Source: Phyllobacterium trifolii (GTDB lineage: Bacteria; Pseudomonadota; Alphaproteobacteria; Rhizobiales; Rhizobiaceae). From it: a stretch of 64,000 nt of DNA. Where the stretch lies: positions 124,001-188,000 of the forward strand of contig NZ_JACHXN010000007.1 in the NCBI RefSeq assembly GCF_014192095.1, written 5' to 3'. Below, piece by piece: positions 36,774-45,238 of the stretch. Position 1 is the stretch's first letter. Each line of letters opens with the position of its first letter. Under the pieces are notes generated by a model. The model ran no database searches. It was given only the letters and a program-made list of their open reading frames with translations, and had not been told where the DNA came from. The translations under genes were made by a program, and so were the position numbers.

Positions 36774-37565
36774 ATGACCAGCATTCTTACAAACGCATCA
36801 GCAATGACTGCGCTGCAGACACTCAACACAACCAACAAGAACCTTGCGACCACGCAGGACCGTATCGCTACCGGCCAGCGCGTTTCTACGGCTTCCGACA
36901 ATGCCGCTTACTGGTCAATCGCGACCGGCATGCGCACGCAGAATTCCGCTCTTTCCGCAGTCAAGGACGGTCTCGGCCTCGGCGCGTCAATCGTTGATAC
37001 TGCTTACACTGCATTGACCAGCGCTATCGACCTCGCCCAGAAGATCCAGGCGAAGTATGTCGCCAAGGAAACTCCCGGCACCGACGCCACGATCATCGAC
37101 GCCGACATCGCTCAGATGAAGGCCCAGATCGTCGAAATGGCGAAGGGCGCGACTTTCCAGGGCGTCAATCTACTGTCAGCAGCCGGAGCAGACCAGGACG
37201 TCGTGACGGGCTATGATTCGGTGACCGGCGTGAGCACGCTGACCGTTGCCGCCTTCGACCTCGAAACTGAGATTGGCGACGCCACGACCGTGAATAGTTC
37301 CGTTCTTATGGGAACGGCTATCACCAACATGAAAGCTGCGGCTGCTGCTTACGGTTCTGTTAAGACCCGCATCGACACACAGCAGAGCTTCACGAGCAAT
37401 TTGATGGACGCAATCGATCGCGGTGTTGGCCAGCTCGTCGATGCTGACATGAACGCAGAATCCGCACGTTTGTCGGCTCTTCAGGTTCAGCAGCAGCTGG
37501 GTATCCAGGCGCTCTCGATTGCCAACTCCAGCAACCAGAGCATCCTGTCGCTGTTCCGCGGCTAA
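36774..37565 (+). CDS. Flagellin
   Basis: A 263-residue flagellin. The N-terminal D0/D1 segment (SILTNASAMTALQTLNTTNK, RIATGQRVSTASDNAAYWSI) and C-terminal D1/D0 segment (ALQVQQQLGIQALSIANSSN, ending ILSLFRG) are intact. The variable centre is very short, so the outer D2/D3 domains are minimal; many rhizobial flagellins have 320-390 residues, while Brucella FliC is nearer this size. It is the only flagellin gene in the window. I use the ATG at 36774 because it gives the conserved N-terminus and follows AGGGG. A terminator follows directly. Confidence 0.95.
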   Translation: MTSILTNASAMTALQTLNTTNKNLATTQDRIATGQRVSTASDNAAYWSIATGMRTQNSALSAVKDGLGLGASIVDTAYTALTSAIDLAQKIQAKYVAKETPGTDATIIDADIAQMKAQIVEMAKGATFQGVNLLSAAGADQDVVTGYDSVTGVSTLTVAAFDLETEIGDATTVNSSVLMGTAITNMKAAAAAYGSVKTRIDTQQSFTSNLMDAIDRGVGQLVDADMNAESARLSALQVQQQLGIQALSIANSSNQSILSLFRG

Positions 37566-37591
37566 TAACCATAATTTTTCTAATTCAGACT

Positions 37592-37625
37592 AGGGTCACG
37601 CTCGCGCGTGGCCCTTTTTGTTTTG
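37592..37625 (+). terminator. Rho-independent terminator after flagellin gene
   Basis: A 10-base stem AGGGTCACGC/GCGTGGCCCT (one G-T pair), loop TCGC, followed by TTTTTGTTTT. It lies 27 bases after the flagellin stop and separates the flagellin transcript from the fliF operon. Confidence 0.88.
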
Positions 37626-37653
37626 CAATAACGCTCCGACACGAGGCTCTAAC

Positions 37654-37666
37654 TTCGCGCAAGCTT
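37654..37666 (+). promoter_or_regulatory. Flagellar box upstream of fliF
   Basis: TTCGCGCAAGCTT, 41 bases upstream of the fliF ATG and downstream of the flagellin terminator. This is the best match to the shared element. In Brucella, FtcR is reported to act on the fliF promoter region, which agrees with this box being its site. CTCTATGG follows as a possible -10 region. Confidence 0.6.
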
Positions 37667-37706
37667 CGCGCTCTATGGTTCCATCACGCGACGGTGGTGG
37701 GAATTG

Positions 37707-39350
37707 ATGGAAAACATAAGACAGACATTTGCGCAGCTCGGCACGGCGATGCAGAAGCTTGGCGCAAGGCGGCTCATTGCTCTTGGGATCATTGGCATCA
37801 CGCTGTTCAGCGCCATTCTTGTATCAAGCCTTTACCTCAACCGGCCGCAATACGAGACGCTGTATGTCGGTCTCAGCCGCGACGATGTTAACCGCATGGG
37901 CATGGCGCTTGGCGAAGCCGGCATTCCCTTCGATGTGAAATCCGACGGCACCTCCATTCTCGTGGCCTTTGGCAAGGCGGATCAGGCACGCATGTACCTT
38001 GCGGAAAAAGGTCTGCCCACCAGCAACAATGCCGGTTACGAGCTGTTCGACAATATGGGCTCGCTCGGCCTCACATCGTTCATGCAGGAGATTACCCGGG
38101 TTCGAGCGCTCGAGGGTGAAATTTCCCGCACCATTCAGGCAATCCGCGGTATCAAGGCCGCCCGCGTTCATATCGTCTTGCCGGAAAAGGGAAGCTTCCG
38201 GCGTGGCGATCAGGCGCCATCCGCCTCGGTTGTCATTCGTACGGAAGGCGACTTCGCCATCGAATCGGCACAGTCGATCCGCCAGCTTGTTGCTGCCGCG
38301 GTGCCGCAGCTTACCGCTGCGGAAGTCACCATTCTCGATACCAATGGCCGTCTTCTTGCCTCGAAGGATGACGGCACGAATGCGGGTGCAGTGATGTCGG
38401 CGACGCTCGAACAGAATGTTTCAGCGTCGGTGGATGAGAACATCCGCAAGGCGCTCGCGCCTTATCTTGGCGTTGGCCATTTCCAGACCAGCGTTCAGGT
38501 CGCGCTCGACACGGATCGCCGCCAGACCAACGAGACGGTCTTTGATCCGGAATCGCGTGTGGAACGTTCGGTGCGGGTGGTGCGCGAGAGCGGCGATTCG
38601 AAGAATTCGACCAGCGACAATGCAACGGGTGTCGAACAGAACATTCCGCAGGAAGAAATCGCCAGCAAGAACGGTGACAGTTCTACAGAAAAGACCGACA
38701 AGCGAGAAGAACTGACCAATTACGAGTTGAACTCGAAGACAGTCTCGACGACCAGCGACAGTTATCAGATCAAGCGGCTTTCGATCGCAGTCGTCATCGA
38801 TCAGGCGCGCCTGCTGGCAACGGCCGGCGTGACGCCGGCTCCGGACAAATTCCTGGAGCAGCAGATAGCAAAAATCACCGAACTTGTCGCAACAGCGGCG
38901 GGTCTCGACCAGAAGCGTGGCGACGTGATTAATGTGACTGCGGTCAATTTCATGGAGGCTTCAGACGAACAGCTGGCGCCTGCTTCAACGCCGGTATCCG
39001 AGATGATCTTCCGCCAAGCCGGCAGTTTCATCAACGCCGCTGCGCTGATCGCTGCAGTGGGGCTTGTGCTTTGGTTCGGAGTCCGCCCCCTGATGCGTGA
39101 ATTGAACAAGCCGCAAGACGCTCTGCAACTCGCCGCAAGTTCGAACCTTCCGGTTCCAGGTTTGGCACCTGCGTCTAATCTTCCGGTCGTGGCGCAGGCC
39201 CGTGCGGAACACAGCCTGCCATATGATGATCTGAGCGAACTCAGACGACGCATGCGTGTGCCCGCGCAAAATCGTCTGGAGCAGATGATCGACATGGATG
39301 AAGAACGGGTCGCGGCTATCCTGAAACAATGGGTTCACGAGGCAGCCTGA
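37707..39350 (+). CDS. fliF: Flagellar MS-ring protein FliF
   Basis: A 547-residue inner-membrane ring protein with membrane helices near residues 20-45 and 435-455. Conserved blocks include NRPQYETLYVGLSRDDVNRM, ALEGEISRTIQAIRGIKAAR and the ring-building motif region SASVVIRTEGDFAIESAQSI. The C-terminal cytoplasmic tail, which binds FliG, is present (NRLEQMIDMDEERVAAILKQ). I use ATG 37707; a TTG lies one codon upstream. It overlaps the next gene by one base. Confidence 0.95.
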   Translation: MENIRQTFAQLGTAMQKLGARRLIALGIIGITLFSAILVSSLYLNRPQYETLYVGLSRDDVNRMGMALGEAGIPFDVKSDGTSILVAFGKADQARMYLAEKGLPTSNNAGYELFDNMGSLGLTSFMQEITRVRALEGEISRTIQAIRGIKAARVHIVLPEKGSFRRGDQAPSASVVIRTEGDFAIESAQSIRQLVAAAVPQLTAAEVTILDTNGRLLASKDDGTNAGAVMSATLEQNVSASVDENIRKALAPYLGVGHFQTSVQVALDTDRRQTNETVFDPESRVERSVRVVRESGDSKNSTSDNATGVEQNIPQEEIASKNGDSSTEKTDKREELTNYELNSKTVSTTSDSYQIKRLSIAVVIDQARLLATAGVTPAPDKFLEQQIAKITELVATAAGLDQKRGDVINVTAVNFMEASDEQLAPASTPVSEMIFRQAGSFINAAALIAAVGLVLWFGVRPLMRELNKPQDALQLAASSNLPVPGLAPASNLPVVAQARAEHSLPYDDLSELRRRMRVPAQNRLEQMIDMDEERVAAILKQWVHEAA

Positions 39351-40015
39351 TGGTCGCTCGCTCTGTCGCCAGTGTGCTGACTGATTTCACGCCGAAGCAC
39401 GTGCCAGCGGACCGCGTCACTGTCTTTGCGGCCGTGAGCAGGGAACGAGCCGACTTGTTGGCAAAGATCGAGGAGCCATCCGAGAATGTTGTCGAACTTA
39501 TCGACTACGAGTTGAAGATCAAGGAGGCATTTGTTGCGGGGCGCGAATCCGGCCAGGCGGAGGCCGCGGTGCTGTTCGAGGCCGAGAAAATCCGGCTTGA
39601 GAGGGAGTTCCAGGATCAGCTGGCCGCCGCTGAAGTGCTCTTCATGCAACAAACCGGCACGCGCATGGCGGAGCAGATCGGCGACGGTCTGGCCGCAATT
39701 TCATCGGACCTTTCGGGGTCGCTCGCTGCTGTTCTGGCGCCTTTAGTCGAAGAGCGCTTGCGCGAACGCACTGTCGAAGCATTTGCTCAGGAGGTGGAAC
39801 GGATGACCAAGCAATTCGCCGCTGTCAGCATCGAAATTTCCGGTCCATCCCATCTTCTCGACGTGCTTCGTATGCGGCCGGAGATCGATCAGATGCGTTG
39901 CACCTTCTGGGAATCTGGCCAATCGGAATTGTCAATGAAACTGGATGATGCAGTGGTCGAGACACGGCTTGGCCGCCTCATCGACGCGTTGAGAGACACC
40001 GCCAATGAACATTGA
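39350..40015 (+). CDS. FliH-like flagellar protein
   Basis: A 221-residue soluble protein downstream of fliF. The middle is a long charged helix (VAGRESGQAEAAVLFEAEKI and onward), then an amphipathic region EQIGDGLAAISSDLSGSLAA with the C-terminal V-type ATPase-E/FliH-like domain. FliH regulates the export ATPase FliI. Similarity is by architecture and genome position, not by strong motifs, so I leave the symbol empty. The ATG at 39350 overlaps the fliF stop (TGATG) and it overlaps motB by 11 bases. Confidence 0.65.
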   Translation: MVARSVASVLTDFTPKHVPADRVTVFAAVSRERADLLAKIEEPSENVVELIDYELKIKEAFVAGRESGQAEAAVLFEAEKIRLEREFQDQLAAAEVLFMQQTGTRMAEQIGDGLAAISSDLSGSLAAVLAPLVEERLRERTVEAFAQEVERMTKQFAAVSIEISGPSHLLDVLRMRPEIDQMRCTFWESGQSELSMKLDDAVVETRLGRLIDALRDTANEH

Positions 40016-41249
40016 TCCGGAAACGCACCGTGAAATCATAATTGTCCGGCGCGGCCGTGAACATGAAGAGGGTCATCACGGCGGAGTCTGGAAAATAGCC
40101 TATGCGGATTTTATGACCGCGATGATGGCCTTCTTTCTTGTCATGTGGCTCATCAATGCGGCCAACGAGGAAACGAAGGCCGCCGTTGCCGCCTATTTCA
40201 ATCCGGTCAAACTGATGGACCGGCAGTCGAGGCCGAAGGGCATCGAGGAAACCGACAACCAGGAGGGCAAGGTTCGCTTTGAAAGCCTGGATGCGACCGA
40301 TGCCGAAACCAAAAGTGCGCGCAACGAAAAGCAGGTTCAATCACCGCCTGCGACCGAAGAACGTCAGATTTTCAAAGATCCGTATGCCGTGCTTGCCGAG
40401 ATCGCCACGGAGTCCGGTGTCCTGCAAAATCGTTCTGCAGCGGGGGAGGGCGGTTCCAATCGCGCCGGTCCATCGACAGGTGCCGAGGGCGGAGACGCCT
40501 ATCGCGACCCATTCAATCCCAACTACTGGTCGACCCGCGTAGAGGATGAGATTTTCCCCCTGACGGACAGTCCGGTAACGTCACCTCCATCCCAGGACAA
40601 AGCGATGGCGCCAAAGCCGAATGAGGCTTCTGATGCAAACGTGCAAGTAAAGCAGGTGGCGCTGGAGAAACGAATGGCCGCTGGCGAACCGCAGGCCGAT
40701 GCAAAAGCTGCTACATCCAATGATGTCAAGCCGGATGCCGGGAAGGCAGCGGCTGCGAAGGACGAAAAGCCCGGCGCGGCTGAGATCAGTGCTGCCCGTG
40801 AACTTGCAGCCGAGATTTCGAAGAAAACGGGCGCAAGCCCGGATGAAAAAGCGCCTGACATTTCGGTCGTCCCCACTGAAGATGGCGTCATGATCCAGCT
40901 CACCGACAAGGCTGATTATGGCATGTTTGCCATAGGATCGGCCAAGCCCGACAAGCGCGTGGTGCAGGTGCTCGATGAAATCGCCAAGATCATTGCCACC
41001 CGCAAGGGCGACGTCGTCATCAGCGGACATACCGATGCGCGACCGTTCAAAAGCGAAACCTATGACAATTGGCGCCTGTCATCCGCGCGGGCGCACATGG
41101 CTTATTATATGCTGACGCGTGGTGGTCTTAACGCCAAGCGTATCCTGCGCGTTGAAGGCTATGCCGACCGCGATCCAAAGATTCCGGCAGATCCTTACGC
41201 TGCCCAGAACCGGCGCATCGACATCTTTCTGAAGACTGCTCCCAGATGA
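40005..41249 (+). CDS. motB: Flagellar motor stator protein MotB
   Basis: A 414-residue stator subunit. The single membrane helix YADFMTAMMAFFLVMWLINA contains the proton-conducting aspartate D35. A long Lys/Ala/Glu-rich periplasmic linker (about 70-280) precedes the OmpA-like peptidoglycan-binding domain (VISGHTDARPF, NWRLSSARAHMAYYML, GYADRDPKIPADPYAAQNRR). The linker is longer than in enteric MotB, as in other rhizobial MotB proteins, whose periplasmic part is the binding partner of MotC. Confidence 0.95.
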   Translation: MNIDPETHREIIIVRRGREHEEGHHGGVWKIAYADFMTAMMAFFLVMWLINAANEETKAAVAAYFNPVKLMDRQSRPKGIEETDNQEGKVRFESLDATDAETKSARNEKQVQSPPATEERQIFKDPYAVLAEIATESGVLQNRSAAGEGGSNRAGPSTGAEGGDAYRDPFNPNYWSTRVEDEIFPLTDSPVTSPPSQDKAMAPKPNEASDANVQVKQVALEKRMAAGEPQADAKAATSNDVKPDAGKAAAAKDEKPGAAEISAARELAAEISKKTGASPDEKAPDISVVPTEDGVMIQLTDKADYGMFAIGSAKPDKRVVQVLDEIAKIIATRKGDVVISGHTDARPFKSETYDNWRLSSARAHMAYYMLTRGGLNAKRILRVEGYADRDPKIPADPYAAQNRRIDIFLKTAPR

Positions 41250-42448
41250 TCGCACGGCAAACCATCCGCTGGTTGTTGTTCGGCCTGATCAGTATGCCGC
41301 TGACGACGGCGCATGCTGCCATGCCCTCACCTGAGCCCTACATGCTGGTGCGGTCCATGCGCATGCTGCAGGATCAGGTGGCGTCGGGAAAGCCGGAAGC
41401 ATTGCCGATGCTCAATCGCGTGCTCGGCCATATTGCTGAGCAGCTACAGCTTGCCAGGCCGGAAGTCTGGTCGAAGCCGGCAAATGTCTACGCCATTTTC
41501 ATTTATCTCCTAAATGGCGGCAATCCGGAGGTCGTTCGCACCATATTGACCTCGGCAAATCTCGGTCAGGTCGATCCCAAACTCGTGGCGGGGTCTCTGG
41601 CTTATGCCGAGGGCGATACGCTGCGCATTATCGAGAATTTCCAGGAACTGCCGCCCAATGTTCCCATCGAGCTTGTCGCATCGATCTATCTGGTCACGGC
41701 GACGCAGCTTGCGGGCATCGACGCGGGCACTGCACTCAAGCGGCTCGATTATATACGCCTCAACGCACCGGGAACGCTGCTGGAGGAGGCGGCGCTACGG
41801 CGTGGGCTTATGATCGCGGCACGTCTTGGCGACAAGGACAAGGTCAGGTTGTTGGCGCGGAATTATCTGCAACGCTTCGCCCTCTCTCCCTATTCGGAGG
41901 ACTTCTTTCGCCAGCTGGTCGACGCTTTGATGGTGATCAAGGACAAGATCAGCAATCAGGAGATCGAAGAAATGGCCTCCTTGGCGTGGCCCGGCGCCCG
42001 CTTGCCTTTCTACCTGCGCATTGCCCGAGGTGCGATCGTGGATGGCGATATGCAGCGGGCACGATTTGCGTCGGAACAGGCTGACGCACTTTCAACTGTG
42101 CTTAAAACAGACGACACGCAAGCCAAGCTTTATCTGGCGGTCAGCAATGTTGGATCCGACAAGACCGGCGACGCCAAGTTCATGCTTTCGAATCTGCCGC
42201 GAGACCGTCTGCATGGTCGGGACATCAATCTCCTGGAGGCTGCGATCGTGATGGCAAACAAGATTCTTGCGCAACCAATTCCGGGGATGGATGGACTGCA
42301 GAAGGCTTCAGTCACGGGCAATGCCGTTGCAACCGCCGAGCCTGGCAGCGCTAGGGCAGCTCCAGTCGAATCCGTCGATCCAATGATCGATGAGACACGC
42401 AAGAAACTCGACGCTATCGACGCGCTTCTCGGGAAGGCCAGGAAATGA
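41246..42448 (+). CDS. motC: Chemotaxis/motility protein MotC
   Basis: A 400-residue periplasmic protein with a Sec signal (IRWLLFGLISMPLTTAHA, cleavage near residue 25). The mature protein is helical, TPR-like in appearance (SPEPYMLVRSMRMLQDQVAS onward). In Sinorhizobium MotC binds the periplasmic part of MotB and is needed for rotation. It overlaps motB and fliK by 4 bases each. The last 80 residues are Ala/Pro-rich followed by a short charged helix. Confidence 0.9.
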   Translation: MIARQTIRWLLFGLISMPLTTAHAAMPSPEPYMLVRSMRMLQDQVASGKPEALPMLNRVLGHIAEQLQLARPEVWSKPANVYAIFIYLLNGGNPEVVRTILTSANLGQVDPKLVAGSLAYAEGDTLRIIENFQELPPNVPIELVASIYLVTATQLAGIDAGTALKRLDYIRLNAPGTLLEEAALRRGLMIAARLGDKDKVRLLARNYLQRFALSPYSEDFFRQLVDALMVIKDKISNQEIEEMASLAWPGARLPFYLRIARGAIVDGDMQRARFASEQADALSTVLKTDDTQAKLYLAVSNVGSDKTGDAKFMLSNLPRDRLHGRDINLLEAAIVMANKILAQPIPGMDGLQKASVTGNAVATAEPGSARAAPVESVDPMIDETRKKLDAIDALLGKARK

Positions 42449-43665
42449 CCATTGGAGCTCAGATGCCACTCAAGACAATGCTTGACGCCATTGTCCGCGA
42501 CAAGGGCAAGGACGATATGCCCGACCAAACGCCGGCAAGGGACAAGGATCTACGTTCAGATTTCAATTCCATGGTGAGGGCGATTGGCCCGAAGCTGAAG
42601 CTTAACAACGAGAATGCAAAGCCGGACAAGAGCATGGCGGAATCGCGGGATACCGCGCAGCCGGACGAGAAAAAGGATATCCCGGACGCTCCCGCTCAAG
42701 GCATCTTCGGGCAGGCAATTCTTGCTTTCGAACAGCTGCTCGACCGCCAGCAGCACGAAAATGGCGAAGAGCCACAATCCGTCACCAACGCCAGGACGTC
42801 ATCCAAAGCCGATTTGGTTGCAGAACCCATGCAATTCGTCGAGGCGGATCAGCAAAGCGAAAAACCGGCCGAGATATCCGTGCCCGATAAAAAGCCCGGG
42901 AAGACCGATCTGAAAGCCGTCGCGGATACGCAGCTAGCCGCTGCGTTGCAGGACAAACAGGAACCCGGCAAATTAGTCTCGCAAGGCGGGCAGGACGTTG
43001 CGCCAGCGACCCAGGCCCCTGAGGCACCGAAACCCAAGGTGAGCACCAAGGCCGCCCCGGTGGAATACACCGCGCCTGTTGAGGCGGCTACGTCCGCGCC
43101 GTCGCCGTCGATTCACGCTGAGGCAAAACCCGGTGCGACTGCGTCGAACAATTCGGTGCCAGTACAAACCTCCCGCCTGCCGATAACCGATGTCCAGGTT
43201 CTTTCTGATCGCAGCATGCCGGGCGTCAGAACGCTGGTGATTCAGCTTCAACCCATCGAACTTGGAACGGTAACGGCGCGCATGCGTCTGACGCCCGAAG
43301 GCATGCATATCCAGTTGATGGCAGAAAACCCGGCTATGGCAGAACATCTGGCCAAGGACCATGACATGCTCAGTAAGGCCTTGCAGCGGGCGGGTGCGGC
43401 AGATGATGCCTCCTCAGTCACCATCTCGGTCATTGATCGCTCCGGCGCCGCCTCGAGCACACAGACAGGGCAGCAGAACCCGTCCGCGCAGGATCAGCAG
43501 TCCGGTGGGCGACCCAGCGGTCAGGGTCAACCAGGATTCCAGGGCGCGCCCGGTGACCGTTCCGGCAATCAATGGCCCTTTGGAGAGATGCGATCCGATG
43601 AGCATGTGGAGAAGGCAACTGGTCCGGATATCGAGTATGGCCTTTCACGCGGGTTGGTTGTCTAG
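42445..43665 (+). CDS. fliK: Flagellar hook-length control protein FliK (rhizobial MotD)
   Basis: A 406-residue protein with a long Lys/Glu/Ala-rich disordered N-terminal part (about 1-240) and a C-terminal hook-length control domain: VQVLSDRSMPGVRTLVIQLQ, then VTARMRLTPEGMHIQLMAEN and HLAKDHDMLSKALQRAGA. A Gln/Gly/Ser-rich tail follows. The rhizobial protein was first named MotD and later recognised as FliK. It overlaps the transglycosylase gene by 68 bases in another frame. Confidence 0.9.
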   Translation: MTIGAQMPLKTMLDAIVRDKGKDDMPDQTPARDKDLRSDFNSMVRAIGPKLKLNNENAKPDKSMAESRDTAQPDEKKDIPDAPAQGIFGQAILAFEQLLDRQQHENGEEPQSVTNARTSSKADLVAEPMQFVEADQQSEKPAEISVPDKKPGKTDLKAVADTQLAAALQDKQEPGKLVSQGGQDVAPATQAPEAPKPKVSTKAAPVEYTAPVEAATSAPSPSIHAEAKPGATASNNSVPVQTSRLPITDVQVLSDRSMPGVRTLVIQLQPIELGTVTARMRLTPEGMHIQLMAENPAMAEHLAKDHDMLSKALQRAGAADDASSVTISVIDRSGAASSTQTGQQNPSAQDQQSGGRPSGQGQPGFQGAPGDRSGNQWPFGEMRSDEHVEKATGPDIEYGLSRGLVV

Positions 43666-44188
43666 CCTTTTTCTCGCGTTGCAGCCTGCCTCGGCGGAAA
43701 ATCTCTGCGAGCGGCAAATGCAGCATGCCTCGACGAAGTACGATATTCCTATCGGGATTCTCTACGCGGTGGGTTTGACCGAAACCGGGCGCAAGGACTC
43801 GCTCCAGCCCTATGCGATGAATATAGAAGGCAAAGCAGTTTTTATGCCGTCAGCGGCAGCTGCCATTGCCAAATTCAACGAGGCGCACGCGCGGGGAGCA
43901 AAGCTCATCGATATCGGATGCATGCAGATCAATCACTATTTTCACGCCAGCAAATTCGCGTCTGTAGAGGCAATGTTGAACCCTGCCGCCAATGTGGATT
44001 ACGCCGCGCGATTTCTAAAAGAGCTGAGAGCACGCGAAGGCGGTTGGACCATGGCGGTTGCGCGCTATCACGCGGGGCCCAACAACGACCCGGCCCAGAA
44101 GCAATATGTTTGCCGGGTAATGGAAAATATGGTGGCTGCCGGTTTCGGCAACTGGACGCCGAAGGCGCGAATGTTTTGCGATAAGTGA
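43598..44188 (+). CDS. Lytic transglycosylase of the flagellar cluster
   Basis: A 196-residue secreted enzyme with a signal peptide (MAFHAGWLSSLFLALQPASA) and a SLT domain: YDIPIGILYAVGLTETGRKD carries the catalytic Glu, and DIGCMQINHYFH and VARYHAGPNN are the other conserved SLT blocks. It should open peptidoglycan for the rod. Several Cys in the mature part suggest a disulfide. The start (43598) lies inside the end of fliK, with GGAGAG upstream; a longer frame is only a fliK shadow. It provides the muramidase function that the FlgJ at 53958 lacks. Confidence 0.87.
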   Translation: MSMWRRQLVRISSMAFHAGWLSSLFLALQPASAENLCERQMQHASTKYDIPIGILYAVGLTETGRKDSLQPYAMNIEGKAVFMPSAAAAIAKFNEAHARGAKLIDIGCMQINHYFHASKFASVEAMLNPAANVDYAARFLKELRAREGGWTMAVARYHAGPNNDPAQKQYVCRVMENMVAAGFGNWTPKARMFCDK

Positions 44189-44324
44189 CGGTGTTAATAC
44201 TTGGTAATAAAACGTGAATTTGTCTTCATAGTCATATTTTGTAAAGTTCAAATTGGTAATGATCCTGCCGGCGCAGGACCTGCCAATCTCCCCGAGAATT
44301 CATCTAATCCGAATTATTTAGGTC

Positions 44325-44354
44325 TCCCAATAAATTAGGTACAATATATTGGGA
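44325..44354. promoter_or_regulatory. Inverted repeat upstream of rem/ftcR
   Basis: Perfect 8-base arms TCCCAATA (44325-44332) and TATTGGGA (44347-44354), starting 22 bases apart, which is two helical turns. The site is 74 bases before the rem/ftcR start in an AT-rich 239-base gap that also contains two TTGGTAAT direct repeats (near 44203 and 44252). It is a good candidate operator for the regulator controlling this master gene. Confidence 0.5.
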
Positions 44355-44427
44355 ATTGTCGCCGAGTCATCGACCCCGCTAGTTGTGTGTTGCTTGGGGC
44401 AAAATAAATGATTCGGAAGGTGGGGCA

Positions 44428-45099
44428 GTGATTGTAGTCGTCGACGAACGAAGTCTGGTGACGAGTGGGTATTCGGCGTGGTTCGCCCGTGAGGGCATAA
44501 CAACAACAGGTTTTACTCCGGACGATTTTGGCGATTGGGTCGCCACAGTTCAGAAAAACGATATTATGGCGGTCGAGGCATTTCTCATAGGAGAATGTGT
44601 CAATCGCAGCCAGTTTCCACAAAAAATTCGGGAGCGCTGCTCAGCGCCGGTCATCGCTGTCAATGAGACGCAGTCATTGGAACACACGCTGGAGCTTTTC
44701 CAGGCGGGTGTCGACGATGTGGTTCGCAAGCCGATGCATGTGCGAGAGATACTGGCGCGAATCAATGCCATTCGCCGCCGCTATGGCAGTGGCGATGCGG
44801 GAACGCAGGTAGGCCCGATCCGGGTATTTTCTGACGGCCGCGATCCGCAGGTCAATGGGCTTGATTTTTCTCTGCCGCGGCGGGAGCGTCGAATACTTGA
44901 ATATTTGATTGCCAATCGCGGGCGGCGCCTGAACAAGGCGCAGATATTCAGCGCGATCTACGGCATTTTCGACAGCGATGTCGAGGAAAGTGTCGTTGAG
45001 AGCCACATCAGCAAGCTTCGCAAAAAGCTGCGTGAGCAACTTGGTTATGATCCGATCGATTCCAAGCGCTTTCTCGGCTACTGCATCAATCTGGACTAA
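44428..45099 (+). CDS. ftcR: Flagellar master response regulator Rem/FtcR
   Basis: A 223-residue OmpR-type regulator. The N-terminal receiver-like domain starts [20 protein letters not shown]; the usual phosphorylatable Asp after strand three is not found (FLIGECVN stands there), although the Lys of strand five is present (VVRKPMHV). The winged helix is at about 130-220 ([20 protein letters not shown], then [19 protein letters not shown]). This matches Rem of Sinorhizobium and FtcR of Brucella, activators of flagellar operons. The GTG at 44428 after GGAAGG gives the conserved N-terminus; a longer frame from 44383 is unlikely. It is transcribed alone. Confidence 0.9.
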   Translation: MIVVVDERSLVTSGYSAWFAREGITTTGFTPDDFGDWVATVQKNDIMAVEAFLIGECVNRSQFPQKIRERCSAPVIAVNETQSLEHTLELFQAGVDDVVRKPMHVREILARINAIRRRYGSGDAGTQVGPIRVFSDGRDPQVNGLDFSLPRRERRILEYLIANRGRRLNKAQIFSAIYGIFDSDVEESVVESHISKLRKKLREQLGYDPIDSKRFLGYCINLD

Positions 45100-45114
45100 C
45101 CTGCCAGAGCAACT

Positions 45115-45135
45115 TTGACCGCCGTCGGCGGTCAA
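45115..45135 (+). terminator. Hairpin after rem/ftcR
   Basis: A perfect 9-base inverted repeat TTGACCGCC/GGCGGTCAA with loop GTC, 15 bases after the rem/ftcR stop. No T-run follows, so it is at best a weak terminator or a structure that protects or divides the transcript before the flgE promoter. Confidence 0.4.
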
Positions 45136-45179
45136 GTCGAAATTCAAGTATTTCCCAGTGACACCATATGAACGTCAGC

Positions 45180-45192
45180 TTCGCGCAAGTAT
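45180..45192 (+). promoter_or_regulatory. Flagellar box upstream of flgE
   Basis: TTCGCGCAAGTAT, 47 bases upstream of flgE and followed by TGCGCGCTAACG. It matches the shared element in its first ten positions. It shows that the hook operon flgEKL-flaF-flbT-flgD-fliQ starts here and is probably in the same regulon as fliF and flhA. Confidence 0.55.
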
Positions 45193-45238
45193 TGCGCGCT
45201 AACGATTTTGAACGGAATCACGGTGCAAGGAGACGGAA

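Noticed and set aside
43361-43597. Upstream extension of the transglycosylase gene
   Set aside because: It is a shadow frame of the fliK coding region; the signal peptide begins only after 43598.
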